A stretch of 32,671 bases of DNA from contig DLLC01000034.1 in assembly GCA_002476625.1 (NCBI GenBank), positions 80,396 to 113,066 on the forward strand, read 5' to 3'. Of this stretch, positions 24,471 through 32,550 are shown in pieces; within the stretch, counting starts at the first letter, position 1; the number at the start of each line of letters is the position of its first letter. A program made the position numbers and the translations under genes. Below the pieces are notes generated by a model. The model did not search any database. It had not been told where the DNA came from and worked only from the letters and a program-made list of their open reading frames with translations. The DNA is from Porphyromonadaceae bacterium UBA7572 (GTDB lineage: Bacteria > Bacteroidota > Bacteroidia > Bacteroidales > Muribaculaceae).

Positions 24471-25943
24471 ATGAAAAAAGTGATAGACTGCTATTTGCCA
24501 TACACTGGCTCAGAGCAGACACTCCGAACCGCTGAAGCACTGAAGGCGGAGAATGAAGTGGCAAATGTGTGCTTGCTCACTACAAACGGAGAAGCACAGC
24601 CCATAGAAGGATGCGACACACTGGTGGTGAATGATTTTTCTTCCACTGCCACGGTGAAGGCGATAGCCCAACACGCAAAAAGTGAGTTCACACTCGTTTA
24701 CAGCAAGCAAGAAATGCTATTGTTTGGATACAAGGCGCTTCAGCGCATGGTGACTGTGGCCCGCGACTTAGACGCTGGTATGGTGTATGCCGACCATTAT
24801 AATTTCAAGGATGGCGACTTGCAGAAGTCACCCGTCATCGACTATCAGCTGGGTTCGCTCCGTGATGATTTTGACTTTGGCTCAGTGATTCTGTACAGTA
24901 CAGCAAAGCTGAAAGAGGCGTCTTCTCAGATGACAGCCGACTACAAGGCTGCCGGCAACTATGACCTGCGGTTGAAACTTTCCCAAAAATATGAAATTGA
25001 GCATATTCCAGAGTATCTCTACACCGATGTAGTGGTGGACACGCGCGCAAGTGGTGAAAGAATTTACGACTACTGCGACCCGAAAAATAATGCAAGCCAA
25101 AAAGAAATGGAGCAGGCATGCACCGATCATCTTAAAGCGCTGGGCGCCTACTTGGAGCCAAACGACTTTGAGGACATAGATTTTGACGCGGAGAAGTTTG
25201 ATGTGGAGTGCACGGTGGTGATACCGGTGCTTAACCGTGTGAGGGTGATTCGCGATGCCATCAAGTCGGTGTTGAGCCAGGAGGCCCCATTCAAGTTCAA
25301 CCTCATTATTGTGGACAACCATTCCACTGACGGCACCACAGAGGCCATTGACGAGTTTTCTGCCGACGAGCGCCTGATTCACATCATACCCGATCGCAAC
25401 GACTTGGGTATAGGTGGCTGCTGGAATTTGGCAATCAATGACCCTCGCTGCGGAAAATTTGCCATCGGTCTTGACAGCGACGACACTTACGCCACAGTGC
25501 ACACCCTTGAAAAGATGGTGGCTCAGTTCTATATCGACAATGCCGCAATGGTGTGCGGCACTTATGTGGTGACCGATGTGAATTTGAAAGAAATAGCCCC
25601 AGGCGTGATCGACCACCATGAGTGGACACCCGACAATGGGCGCAATAACCTTTTCCACGTGAATGGTGTGGGTGGCCCTCGCGCCTTTTACACGCCTATT
25701 TATCGCGCCACAAATATTCCTAACACCAACTATGGTGAGGATTATGCCATGGGATTGACCATTACACGCAACTATCGCATGGGACGCGTGTATGACGTGA
25801 TGACCTGCGCCCGCCGCTGGGATGACAACACCGACGCCAATCTCGATATATTCAAGGAGAATGCCAATAATCTGTATAAAGACCGCATTCGCACCTGGGA
25901 ATTAAAGGCAAGAATCAATAAAAACAAGCATAAAAATAAATAG
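24471..25943 (+). CDS. Two-domain GT2-like glycosyltransferase (copy 1)
   Basis: 490 residues from ATG 24471 (an upstream in-frame TTG at 24459 is less likely). Cytosolic, with no membrane segment. The C-terminal half (about 245-480) is a clear GT-A family 2 enzyme: TVVIPVLNRVRVIRDAIKSV, IIVDNHSTDGTTEAID, the metal/nucleotide motif DSDD (335-338), and GEDYAMGL with CARRWDDNTDAN at the acceptor side. The N-terminal half (about 1-200) looks like a second, degenerate GT-A unit: it has YADHYN where a DxD would lie, and YQLGSLRDDFDFG, a segment familiar from GT2-like proteins. The protein probably transfers a sugar from a nucleotide donor; donor and acceptor are unknown. Paralogue of the next gene, 34 bases downstream, in the same orientation and probably the same transcript. 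Confidence 0.82.
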   Translation: MKKVIDCYLPYTGSEQTLRTAEALKAENEVANVCLLTTNGEAQPIEGCDTLVVNDFSSTATVKAIAQHAKSEFTLVYSKQEMLLFGYKALQRMVTVARDLDAGMVYADHYNFKDGDLQKSPVIDYQLGSLRDDFDFGSVILYSTAKLKEASSQMTADYKAAGNYDLRLKLSQKYEIEHIPEYLYTDVVVDTRASGERIYDYCDPKNNASQKEMEQACTDHLKALGAYLEPNDFEDIDFDAEKFDVECTVVIPVLNRVRVIRDAIKSVLSQEAPFKFNLIIVDNHSTDGTTEAIDEFSADERLIHIIPDRNDLGIGGCWNLAINDPRCGKFAIGLDSDDTYATVHTLEKMVAQFYIDNAAMVCGTYVVTDVNLKEIAPGVIDHHEWTPDNGRNNLFHVNGVGGPRAFYTPIYRATNIPNTNYGEDYAMGLTITRNYRMGRVYDVMTCARRWDDNTDANLDIFKENANNLYKDRIRTWELKARINKNKHKNK

Positions 25944-25977
25944 TAATAACTATCAATCAAACTAAATTACATTTACT

Positions 25978-27459
25978 ATGGCAAAAATTAATTGCTTCAT
26001 TCCATTTGCAGAAGCAGAACAGGCAAAAGCCACTATCGAAGGCTTGAAAGCTAACGAGAACGTTAACAAAATCTACCTTCTGGCCAATGCCGACGCAAAA
26101 GGCTCTGTTGACGGTTGTGAACTCATTAATGTAACCAACCTCACCGCCTCTGCCACAATGAAGGCTATTGCGGCAAATGCCGACGGCGCTGATTTCGTGA
26201 TGGTTTACACCAAGTACAACACCCTCAAGTTCGCTCCCTTCGCCATTGAGCGCTTTGTGACTATCGCCACCGACAGCCACAGCGCAATGCTCTATGCCGA
26301 CCACTACAATGTGACCGACAAAGGCGCCGACAAGGCTCCAGTGATTGACTATCAGTTCGGCAGCCTCCGCGATGACTTCGACTTCGGTTCTGTGCTCTTC
26401 TTTTGCGCCCGCTGCTTCAAGAAAGCCGCTGAAGCAATGAAGGCCGACTACGAATTTGCCGGACTTTACGACCTTCGTCTGAAACTATCACAATTTGGCT
26501 CGATCACCCATATTAACGAATATCTGTACAGCGATGTGGAACTCGACACCCGTAAGAGTGGCGAGAAGATTTTCGACTATGTGGATCCTAAGAACCGTGG
26601 TCGCCAGATTGAAATGGAAAAGGCTTGCACCGAGCACCTCAAGGAAATCGGTGGCTACCTCGCACCAGTAAAGGCCGATGGCACTCCTAACTTCCAGCAC
26701 ATTGAATTCAACCGTGGCGAATTTGAAGTAGAGGCCACTGTGATGATTCCAGTGCGCAACCGTATTCGCACCATCCGCGACGCTATCAAGAGCGTGCTGA
26801 CCCAGAAGACTGATTTCAAGTTCAACCTTATGGTTGTGGACAACTTCTCTACCGACGGCACGCGTGAGGCTATCGATGAGTTTGCAGATGATCCTCGATT
26901 GATTCATATCATTGCCGACTACTATGATATGGGTATCGGCGGCTACTGGAATCTTGCCGCACATCACGAGAAGGCTGGTAAATTCATTGTACAGCTCGAC
27001 AGCGACGACATGTACAAGGACGAGAACACCCTCACCACTATGGTGAACGCCTTCTATGAGCAAAATGTGGCAATGGTGGTGGGCACCTATATGATGACCG
27101 ACATCGATGGCAACATTATTCCTCCAGGCATTATCGACCACAAAGAATGGACACCAGAAAACGGGCGTAACAATGCTCTGCGCATCAATGGCCTTGGCGC
27201 TCCCCGTGCTTTCTACACACCAGTACTCCGTGATGTGAAGATTCCTAACACCAGCTATGGAGAAGATTATGCGCTTGGCTTGAACATCTCACGCCATTTC
27301 CAGATAGGCCGAGTTTACACTCCTGTGTATATGTGCCGCCGCTGGGACGACAACAGCGATGCTTCGCTTGATGTGGTGAAGATGAATAACAACAACCTTT
27401 ACAAGGACCGCATCCGCACTTGGGAACTCCAAGCACGTGTGGCTATGAACAAAAAATAA
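25978..27459 (+). CDS. Two-domain GT2-like glycosyltransferase (copy 2)
   Basis: 493 residues, collinear with the 24471 protein from end to end: YADHYN (107-112), YQFGSLRDDFDFG (125-137), ATVMIPVRNRIRTIRDAIKS (253-272), VVDNFSTDGTREAID (286-300), DSDD (341-344), GEDYALGL, and CRRWDDNSDAS. By eye its reading frame is rich in preferred codons (AAC, GAC, CGT/CGC), suggesting higher expression than its sister; I did not measure this. Both copies keep DSDD, so both are probably active and may use different donors or acceptors. A large hairpin terminator 42 bases after the stop closes the unit. Role in the cell-wall locus is unknown; making or extending a glycan from salvaged sugar is a guess. Confidence 0.82.
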   Translation: MAKINCFIPFAEAEQAKATIEGLKANENVNKIYLLANADAKGSVDGCELINVTNLTASATMKAIAANADGADFVMVYTKYNTLKFAPFAIERFVTIATDSHSAMLYADHYNVTDKGADKAPVIDYQFGSLRDDFDFGSVLFFCARCFKKAAEAMKADYEFAGLYDLRLKLSQFGSITHINEYLYSDVELDTRKSGEKIFDYVDPKNRGRQIEMEKACTEHLKEIGGYLAPVKADGTPNFQHIEFNRGEFEVEATVMIPVRNRIRTIRDAIKSVLTQKTDFKFNLMVVDNFSTDGTREAIDEFADDPRLIHIIADYYDMGIGGYWNLAAHHEKAGKFIVQLDSDDMYKDENTLTTMVNAFYEQNVAMVVGTYMMTDIDGNIIPPGIIDHKEWTPENGRNNALRINGLGAPRAFYTPVLRDVKIPNTSYGEDYALGLNISRHFQIGRVYTPVYMCRRWDDNSDASLDVVKMNNNNLYKDRIRTWELQARVAMNKK

Positions 27460-27501
27460 TCAGGTTTAGTGTTTCACACACCGATTATAACCGAATGATA
27501 T

Positions 27502-27556
27502 GCTGTGAGCTCTACCAGGCTGGGCAGATGTGCCCGGTCTGGTCCACAGCTTATTT
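27502..27556 (+). terminator. Large hairpin terminator after the GT2 pair
   Basis: Inner stem ACCAGGCTGGGCA (27514-27526) with TGCCCGGTCTGGT (27531-27543), 13 pairs including two wobbles and a GATG loop; outer stem GCTGTG (27502-27507) with CACAGC (27545-27550); then TTATTTT. Likely end of the amidase copy 2/GT2 transcript. Confidence 0.75.
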
Positions 27557-27595
27557 TAAAAAATAATTAGAATCAATCTTTTTATTGACTGTTAT

Positions 27596-28540
27596 ATGAA
27601 CTTTACCACAGAGGTAAACTGCTTAATTGAGCGACAGATGCACAACTGGGAAACCGTGGCGAAAAACTACGGCGCACTTTCGCAAGTGGAAACCAGAGAG
27701 CTTCAGCTTGGCGATGCCACCGTGATGCTCCAGTTCAACCCTGAGCGCATTCGTTCCTCGGCTGCCAAAGTGGACACAGCTTCTCTGAAAGCTCGCAAAT
27801 GCTTCCTTTGCAGCGAAAATCAGCCACGGGAGCAGGAAATGATTTCGTGGCACAATAAATACAAGATACAGGTAAATCCGTATCCCATCTTTCCTCGTCA
27901 TCTTACCATTGCCAATCTGCGCCATGTGCCGCAGTCGATTTTGGGTAGAGTTGGGGATATGCTACGGTTGGCACACGACCTTCCGGAGTTTGTGCTGTTC
28001 TATAATGGTCCGAAATGCGGCGCCTCGGCACCTGACCACATGCACTTTCAGGCAGGCAACAAGGGCTTTTTGCCATTCTGCACAGAATTTCAGTCGGGAA
28101 AGGTGAAGACAGAGCTTTTTGCCGGTGGCAAAATCTCCTTTTGTGCAACATCGCCAGGCCACCCATTCGTGATTTCTTGTGCCAAAGCCATGGAAGTGGA
28201 GCTGCTGGCAGAGCGCTTCATAGCGTTGCTGCCTGTTCGCAGCGGTGAATTGGAGCCTATGATGAATGTGCTTTGCTGGATAGAGCAGGGCATCTATTAT
28301 TTGGCCATATTTCCACGAGTGAAGCATCGTCCGAGCAACTATGGCGAGGGTGAGGGACAGTTTGTGCTTTCACCCGCATCTGTGGATATGGGACAGGCTT
28401 TTGCCGTGCCTGTGGAAAAAGATTTTAAATCGCTTACCGCGGTCGATGTCCAGATTATGTTTCAAGAGTTGTGCATAAGCAGTGAAGGCGCAGAGCGATT
28501 AATTAAATTATTTAACTCAAAATACCCTTACAATGAATAA
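27596..28540 (+). CDS. DUF4922 protein, GalT/Ap4A-phosphorylase-like (HIT superfamily)
   Basis: 314 residues, cytosolic. It resembles the branch of the HIT superfamily with GalT, Ap4A phosphorylase and plant GDP-L-galactose phosphorylase. Seen: a CFLC pair (Cys69, Cys72) that could bind zinc as in GalT; NPYPIFPRHLTIANLRHVPQ (94-113); and YNGPKCGASAPDHMHFQAG (136-154), where His148 and His150 form the His-x-His of the nucleotidyl-transfer site. Predicted chemistry is nucleotidyl transfer or phosphorolysis of a nucleotide sugar or dinucleotide. Its last 8 bases overlap the start of the SpoIID-like gene, implying translational coupling and a shared process. I know DUF4922 mainly as an uncharacterised Bacteroidetes family. 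An activating role for salvaged sugar-1-phosphate is possible but speculative. Confidence 0.78.
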   Translation: MNFTTEVNCLIERQMHNWETVAKNYGALSQVETRELQLGDATVMLQFNPERIRSSAAKVDTASLKARKCFLCSENQPREQEMISWHNKYKIQVNPYPIFPRHLTIANLRHVPQSILGRVGDMLRLAHDLPEFVLFYNGPKCGASAPDHMHFQAGNKGFLPFCTEFQSGKVKTELFAGGKISFCATSPGHPFVISCAKAMEVELLAERFIALLPVRSGELEPMMNVLCWIEQGIYYLAIFPRVKHRPSNYGEGEGQFVLSPASVDMGQAFAVPVEKDFKSLTAVDVQIMFQELCISSEGAERLIKLFNSKYPYNE

Positions 28541-29852
28541 AGTTCCTCAAGTGCGTGTGGGCATTATGAATGAGCCATCCGTTGACTTCACGCTCAATAA
28601 CGAATATTGCGTAAATGGCAATCTGGTGGCTGGAAACCAACATGTGGAAGCCATCGATGGCAAAGTGGTGTGGAACGGGCAGAGCTACGATGATCTTCTC
28701 TTCGAGCCTGTGAATGCGGAGACCGACTCCTTCACGCTGATGGATGTGACGATAGGCGTGAGTTTTCACTGGCGCAGAAAAGAGGTGCAGAGTTTTCGTG
28801 GATCACTGCATCTCATTATAGAGAATGACAGAGTCACTACTGTGAATGTTCTTTCTGTTGAGGAGTATCTTTTGAGTGTGATTTCAAGCGAAATGAGCGC
28901 AAAGGCGTCGCTTGAGCTGCTGAAGGCCCATGCCGTGATTTCACGTAGCTGGCTTTTGGCGCAAATCTATAAAGACAAAGTGAACAACGCTCCAGATGTG
29001 ACTCTTGGCGAAACTGCTCAAGAGCCAGGAGTGGAAATCAAGTGGTGGGACCGCGATGACCACATCAACTTTGATGTGTGCGCCGACGACCACTGCCAAC
29101 GCTACCAGGGCATAACCAGGGCCTCCACCGAAACAGTGAAAAAGGCTATTGAGGCTACTTGGGGGCAGGTGCTGATGTACGACGGAAACCTGTGTGACGC
29201 GCGTTTCTCCAAATCATGTGGTGGCGTGTTTGAAGAGTTTGAAAACTGCTGGCAGCCGCATCACTACGACTATTTGGTGGCGCGGCGTGATAGCGAGAAT
29301 CCTATGGATTTCCCCGACCTTACTCGTGAAGACAATGCCGCAGAGTGGATTCTGTCCGCTCCAGCCGCATTCTGCAACACCTCCGACCCGGCAATTCTTT
29401 CACAAGTGCTCAACGACTACGATCAGGAGACGAAAGACTTCTACCGCTGGAAGGTGGAATATACTCAAGACGAAATATCAGCTCTAATCAAAAAGCGCAC
29501 CGGTGACGACTATGGCCGCATTAGAAACCTTGAGCCTGTGGCCCGTGGCACATCTGGCCGCCTATATAAGTTGAAAATTGTGGGCGAGAAGATGACTAAG
29601 ACCATAGGTAAGGAACTGGCCATCCGCTATGCGCTGAGCGAAAGCGCGCTCTATAGCTCTGCTTTTGTGGTGGAGAAGCACGACAGCGACACTGATGGCT
29701 ATCCCGCCAAGTTTGTGCTCCGTGGCGCAGGCTGGGGGCATGGCGTGGGCCTGTGCCAGATTGGTGCGGCTGTGATGGGCGCAAAGGGCTACGACTATAA
29801 GGAAATACTGCTGCACTATTTTATTGGTGCAGACATTGAGGCTCAATATTAA
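28533..29852 (+). CDS. SpoIID/LytB-domain protein without signal peptide
   Basis: 439 residues. The SpoIID/LytB core is clear: SVEEYLLSVISSEM with Glu120 at the place of the catalytic Glu of B. subtilis SpoIID, then LELLKAHAVISRSWLLAQ, KSCGGVFEEFENCW in the middle, and the C-terminal GWGHGVGLCQIGAAVMGAKG signature. SpoIID is a lytic transglycosylase that cuts glycan strands already stripped of stem peptides, which fits a locus full of amidases. Unusually, the N-terminus (MNKVPQVRVGIMNEPSV) has no signal peptide or membrane anchor, so the protein seems cytosolic and might act on imported fragments or on another glycan. The start overlaps the DUF4922 stop by 8 bases (ATGAATAA). An AmpG-like importer follows. 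Confidence 0.85.
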   Translation: MNKVPQVRVGIMNEPSVDFTLNNEYCVNGNLVAGNQHVEAIDGKVVWNGQSYDDLLFEPVNAETDSFTLMDVTIGVSFHWRRKEVQSFRGSLHLIIENDRVTTVNVLSVEEYLLSVISSEMSAKASLELLKAHAVISRSWLLAQIYKDKVNNAPDVTLGETAQEPGVEIKWWDRDDHINFDVCADDHCQRYQGITRASTETVKKAIEATWGQVLMYDGNLCDARFSKSCGGVFEEFENCWQPHHYDYLVARRDSENPMDFPDLTREDNAAEWILSAPAAFCNTSDPAILSQVLNDYDQETKDFYRWKVEYTQDEISALIKKRTGDDYGRIRNLEPVARGTSGRLYKLKIVGEKMTKTIGKELAIRYALSESALYSSAFVVEKHDSDTDGYPAKFVLRGAGWGHGVGLCQIGAAVMGAKGYDYKEILLHYFIGADIEAQY

Positions 29853-29892
29853 TACAGCTAATTAACACGAAAATATAAAAAACATAAATATT

Positions 29893-31260
29893 ATGACAGA
29901 ATTAAGTGAAATCAAGACAACGAGAAGCCCTTGGTGGTGGGTGCCAACCCTCTACTTTGCCGAGGGCATTCCTTACTTTGTGGTGAACAACATTTCGGTG
30001 ATGATGTTTACTAAAATGGGTGTTCCTAATGGCGATATGTCGTTCTTCACCACTTTGCTTTATTTCCCATGGTTTTTGAAGGGAATATGGAGCCCAATTG
30101 TGGATGTGGTAAAGACCAAGCGCTGGTGGATTGTGGTGATGCAGATTTTGATGACTGCCGCTATGATTTTGCTCACACTCACCTTGCCGTACCCTAAGGC
30201 GGAGACCATAGCACAAGGCGACACGCCCATCAGCATGTTCCTTGTCACATTGGTGATTTTCATTATCACGGCGTTTGCTTCTGCCACTCACGACATCGCT
30301 GCCGACGGCTTCTATATGCTGGCGCACAGTCCGAGCAGTCAAGCAGCCTTTATTGGCATCCGTAGCGTGTTTTATCGTGTGGCGTCCGTTTTTGGCCAAG
30401 GTGTGCTTGTAGCCATTGCGGGTTTAATAGAGAGTAATGGGCTGTCTATTTTTGGTATTGCCCCAGGCAATATCCCTGCCTCTTGGCAAGTCACCCTCGG
30501 GGTGGCAGCTGTGGTGTTTGGTTTGATTACCCTTTACCACACCTTCGCTTTGCCTCACAGCGACCAGGACAAGCCACGTGTGTCGGCTGAAGGTGGAAGC
30601 ACTATGAGTAACAACCTAAAGGAACTCGCCAACTCATTTAAGACCTTCTTCATGAAGCCAGGCTGCCTGTTGGCTATCGCTTTCATGCTCCTATACCGTC
30701 TTCCGGAAGGCTTCCTGATCAAACTGTGTCAGCCATTCCTTGTACATTCCACAGCAGAAGGCGGACTTGGGCTTTCCACAGAATTGGTGGGTACCGTTTA
30801 TGGCGTGTTTGGCGTGGTTGCATTGCTTCTTGGTGGCATTCTTGGTGGCATTTATTCGTCACGAGTGGGACTGAAGAAGTCGCTTTGGGTGATGGCAGGC
30901 TTTATGACACTGCCTTGCCTCACTTTTGTATACCTGGCAATGGCGCAGCCATCAAATGTGGTGATTATCACTATTGCGCTCTGCATTGAGCAGTTTGGCT
31001 ATGGATTTGGCTTCACTGCCTACATGCTTTATATGATGTATTTCTCTGAAGGAGAATTTAAGACATCGCACTATGCTGTGTGCACGGCCTTCATGGCGCT
31101 CTCCATGATGCTGCCAGGATTTGTGGCTGGCTATATTCAAGAGGCTATTGGCTATGTGTGGTTCTTCTGGATGGTGATGGTATGCTGCTTTGCCACCCTC
31201 ATTGTCACTTACTTTGCCGACAAGCGTATTGATCCGAATTACGGAAAAAAAGAAAAATAA
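29893..31260 (+). CDS. AmpG-like MFS permease (muropeptide/wall-fragment importer)
   Basis: 455 residues, about twelve transmembrane helices, of the AmpG/PAT branch of the major facilitator superfamily. Seen: the N-terminal YFAEGIPYFVVNNISVMMF, then KGIWSPIVD with the usual cytoplasmic acidic/basic residues, THDIAADGFYML in helix 4-5 (compare the TQDVxxDA segment of AmpG), a long central loop with charged residues (HSDQDKPRVSAEGG), and EQFGYGFGFTAYMLYMMYFS in the second half. AmpG proteins bring anhydro-muropeptides or GlcNAc-anhydroMurNAc into the cytosol. Placement between a SpoIID-like protein and NamZ favours uptake of peptidoglycan fragments; MurNAc or a disaccharide is plausible. No promoter is evident just upstream; it probably shares the transcript that starts before the DUF4922 gene. 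Confidence 0.85.
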   Translation: MTELSEIKTTRSPWWWVPTLYFAEGIPYFVVNNISVMMFTKMGVPNGDMSFFTTLLYFPWFLKGIWSPIVDVVKTKRWWIVVMQILMTAAMILLTLTLPYPKAETIAQGDTPISMFLVTLVIFIITAFASATHDIAADGFYMLAHSPSSQAAFIGIRSVFYRVASVFGQGVLVAIAGLIESNGLSIFGIAPGNIPASWQVTLGVAAVVFGLITLYHTFALPHSDQDKPRVSAEGGSTMSNNLKELANSFKTFFMKPGCLLAIAFMLLYRLPEGFLIKLCQPFLVHSTAEGGLGLSTELVGTVYGVFGVVALLLGGILGGIYSSRVGLKKSLWVMAGFMTLPCLTFVYLAMAQPSNVVIITIALCIEQFGYGFGFTAYMLYMMYFSEGEFKTSHYAVCTAFMALSMMLPGFVAGYIQEAIGYVWFFWMVMVCCFATLIVTYFADKRIDPNYGKKEK

Positions 31261-31299
31261 ATAGATGTGTAATAATTGAATAATGATAACAAAATAGGT

Positions 31300-32538
31300 A
31301 TGAAAAAATATATTTTATCGCTGTTGGCTATGGCTGTGGCCATAATTGCCACCGCGCAGGTAAAAACCGGTGTGGAAGTGCTTCGCGACGGCGGATTTAA
31401 AGAACTTCAAGGAAAACGTGTGGGGCTGGTGACTAACCCAAGTGGTGTGGATCGCAACCTCAAGTCCACTGTGGATATCCTTAATGAGGCTCCGGGTGTG
31501 AAGTTGGTGGCTCTGTATGGCCCCGAGCATGGCGTGCGCGGCAACGCTCACGCAGGCGATGCCGTGGGTGATGCCGTTGACACTAAGACAGGTGTGAAGA
31601 CCTATTCCCTTTATGGAAAAACTCACAAGCCGACCCCCGAAATGCTGAAGGACATTGATGTGCTTGTGTACGATATTCAGGATATTGGCTGCCGTAGCTA
31701 CACATTCTATGCCACAATGGGCATGTGTATGGAGGCTTGTGCCGAGAATGGCAAGGAATTTATGGTGCTCGACCGCCCCAATGCTGTGAGTGGCAACAAG
31801 GTGGAAGGCAATCTTGTGGAGGATGGCTACTTCTCGATGGTGAGCAAATACCCCATTCCCTATGTGTATGGCCTCACTCCTGGTGAACTCGCCATGTATC
31901 TTAATGAAGAGGGCGTGACCGCCAAGAAGGCCAAACTCACTGTGATTCCTATGCAGGGCTGGAAGCGCAACATGACCTATGCCGAAACTGGACTGCCATG
32001 GGTTGCACCGTCACCTCAAATCCCAACTCCTGAACATGCGGCATTCTATGCCATGAGTGGTGTGATAGGTGAGCTCTATGCTTTCAACACGGGAATTGGC
32101 TACACTCTTCCTTTCCAGTGCTTTGCCACTCCATACCTTGATGCGGATAAACTTGCAGATGCAATGAATGCGCTTAATTTGCCGGGTTTCCGTTTCCGCC
32201 CAATCAATTTCAAGCCATTCTTTAAGGTGGGTCCCGAAACAGCTGACGCCATGAAGGAAATGCATGGTGTGCAGGTTTATATCACCGATCTTGATAAGGC
32301 TAACCTCACCCTATGTCAGTTCTACTTCTTGCAGGTGCTACACGAGCAGTTCCCCGAAGCCAAGATTTTTGACGCTAACGCAAAGCGAGGCTACGGCATG
32401 TTTGACAAGGTGATGGGCACCGACCAAATCCGTAAACTTTTCTCCAAACGTTATAAAGTGGCCGATATAGAAGCCTATTTCAATAAAGACGCAGAGGCAT
32501 TCAAGGCTAAATCAAGCAAATATTACCTGTATCAATAA
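31300..32538 (+). CDS. namZ: Exo-beta-N-acetylmuramidase, NamZ type (DUF1343, GH171)
   Basis: 412 residues from ATG 31300, where a signal peptide begins (MKKYILSLLAMAVAIIATAQ); an in-frame TTG at 31276 adds eight polar residues and is unlikely. The DUF1343 family was shown for B. subtilis and Tannerella to contain NamZ enzymes that remove MurNAc from the non-reducing end of peptide-free glycan. Seen: GKRVGLVTNPSGVD (38-51), YGPEHGVRG with Glu76, the proposed catalytic Glu in the GPEHG motif, YDIQDIGCRSYTFYATM, DRPNAVSG and GLTPGELAMY. Length and order of motifs are ordinary. It needs stems removed first, so the amidases of this locus would prepare its substrate. The next gene begins 12 bases downstream. 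Confidence 0.88.
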   Translation: MKKYILSLLAMAVAIIATAQVKTGVEVLRDGGFKELQGKRVGLVTNPSGVDRNLKSTVDILNEAPGVKLVALYGPEHGVRGNAHAGDAVGDAVDTKTGVKTYSLYGKTHKPTPEMLKDIDVLVYDIQDIGCRSYTFYATMGMCMEACAENGKEFMVLDRPNAVSGNKVEGNLVEDGYFSMVSKYPIPYVYGLTPGELAMYLNEEGVTAKKAKLTVIPMQGWKRNMTYAETGLPWVAPSPQIPTPEHAAFYAMSGVIGELYAFNTGIGYTLPFQCFATPYLDADKLADAMNALNLPGFRFRPINFKPFFKVGPETADAMKEMHGVQVYITDLDKANLTLCQFYFLQVLHEQFPEAKIFDANAKRGYGMFDKVMGTDQIRKLFSKRYKVADIEAYFNKDAEAFKAKSSKYYLYQ

Positions 32539-32550
32539 CCACATACTCCC

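Noticed and set aside
24882..25658. Minus-strand open frame of 258 codons inside the first GT2 gene
   Set aside because: Mirror of a strongly biased coding gene; no recognisable motif or start context, and the + strand gene is clear. The same holds for minus-strand frames at 13365-14030, 16917-17579, 22706-23254, 26488-27141 and 11010-11597.
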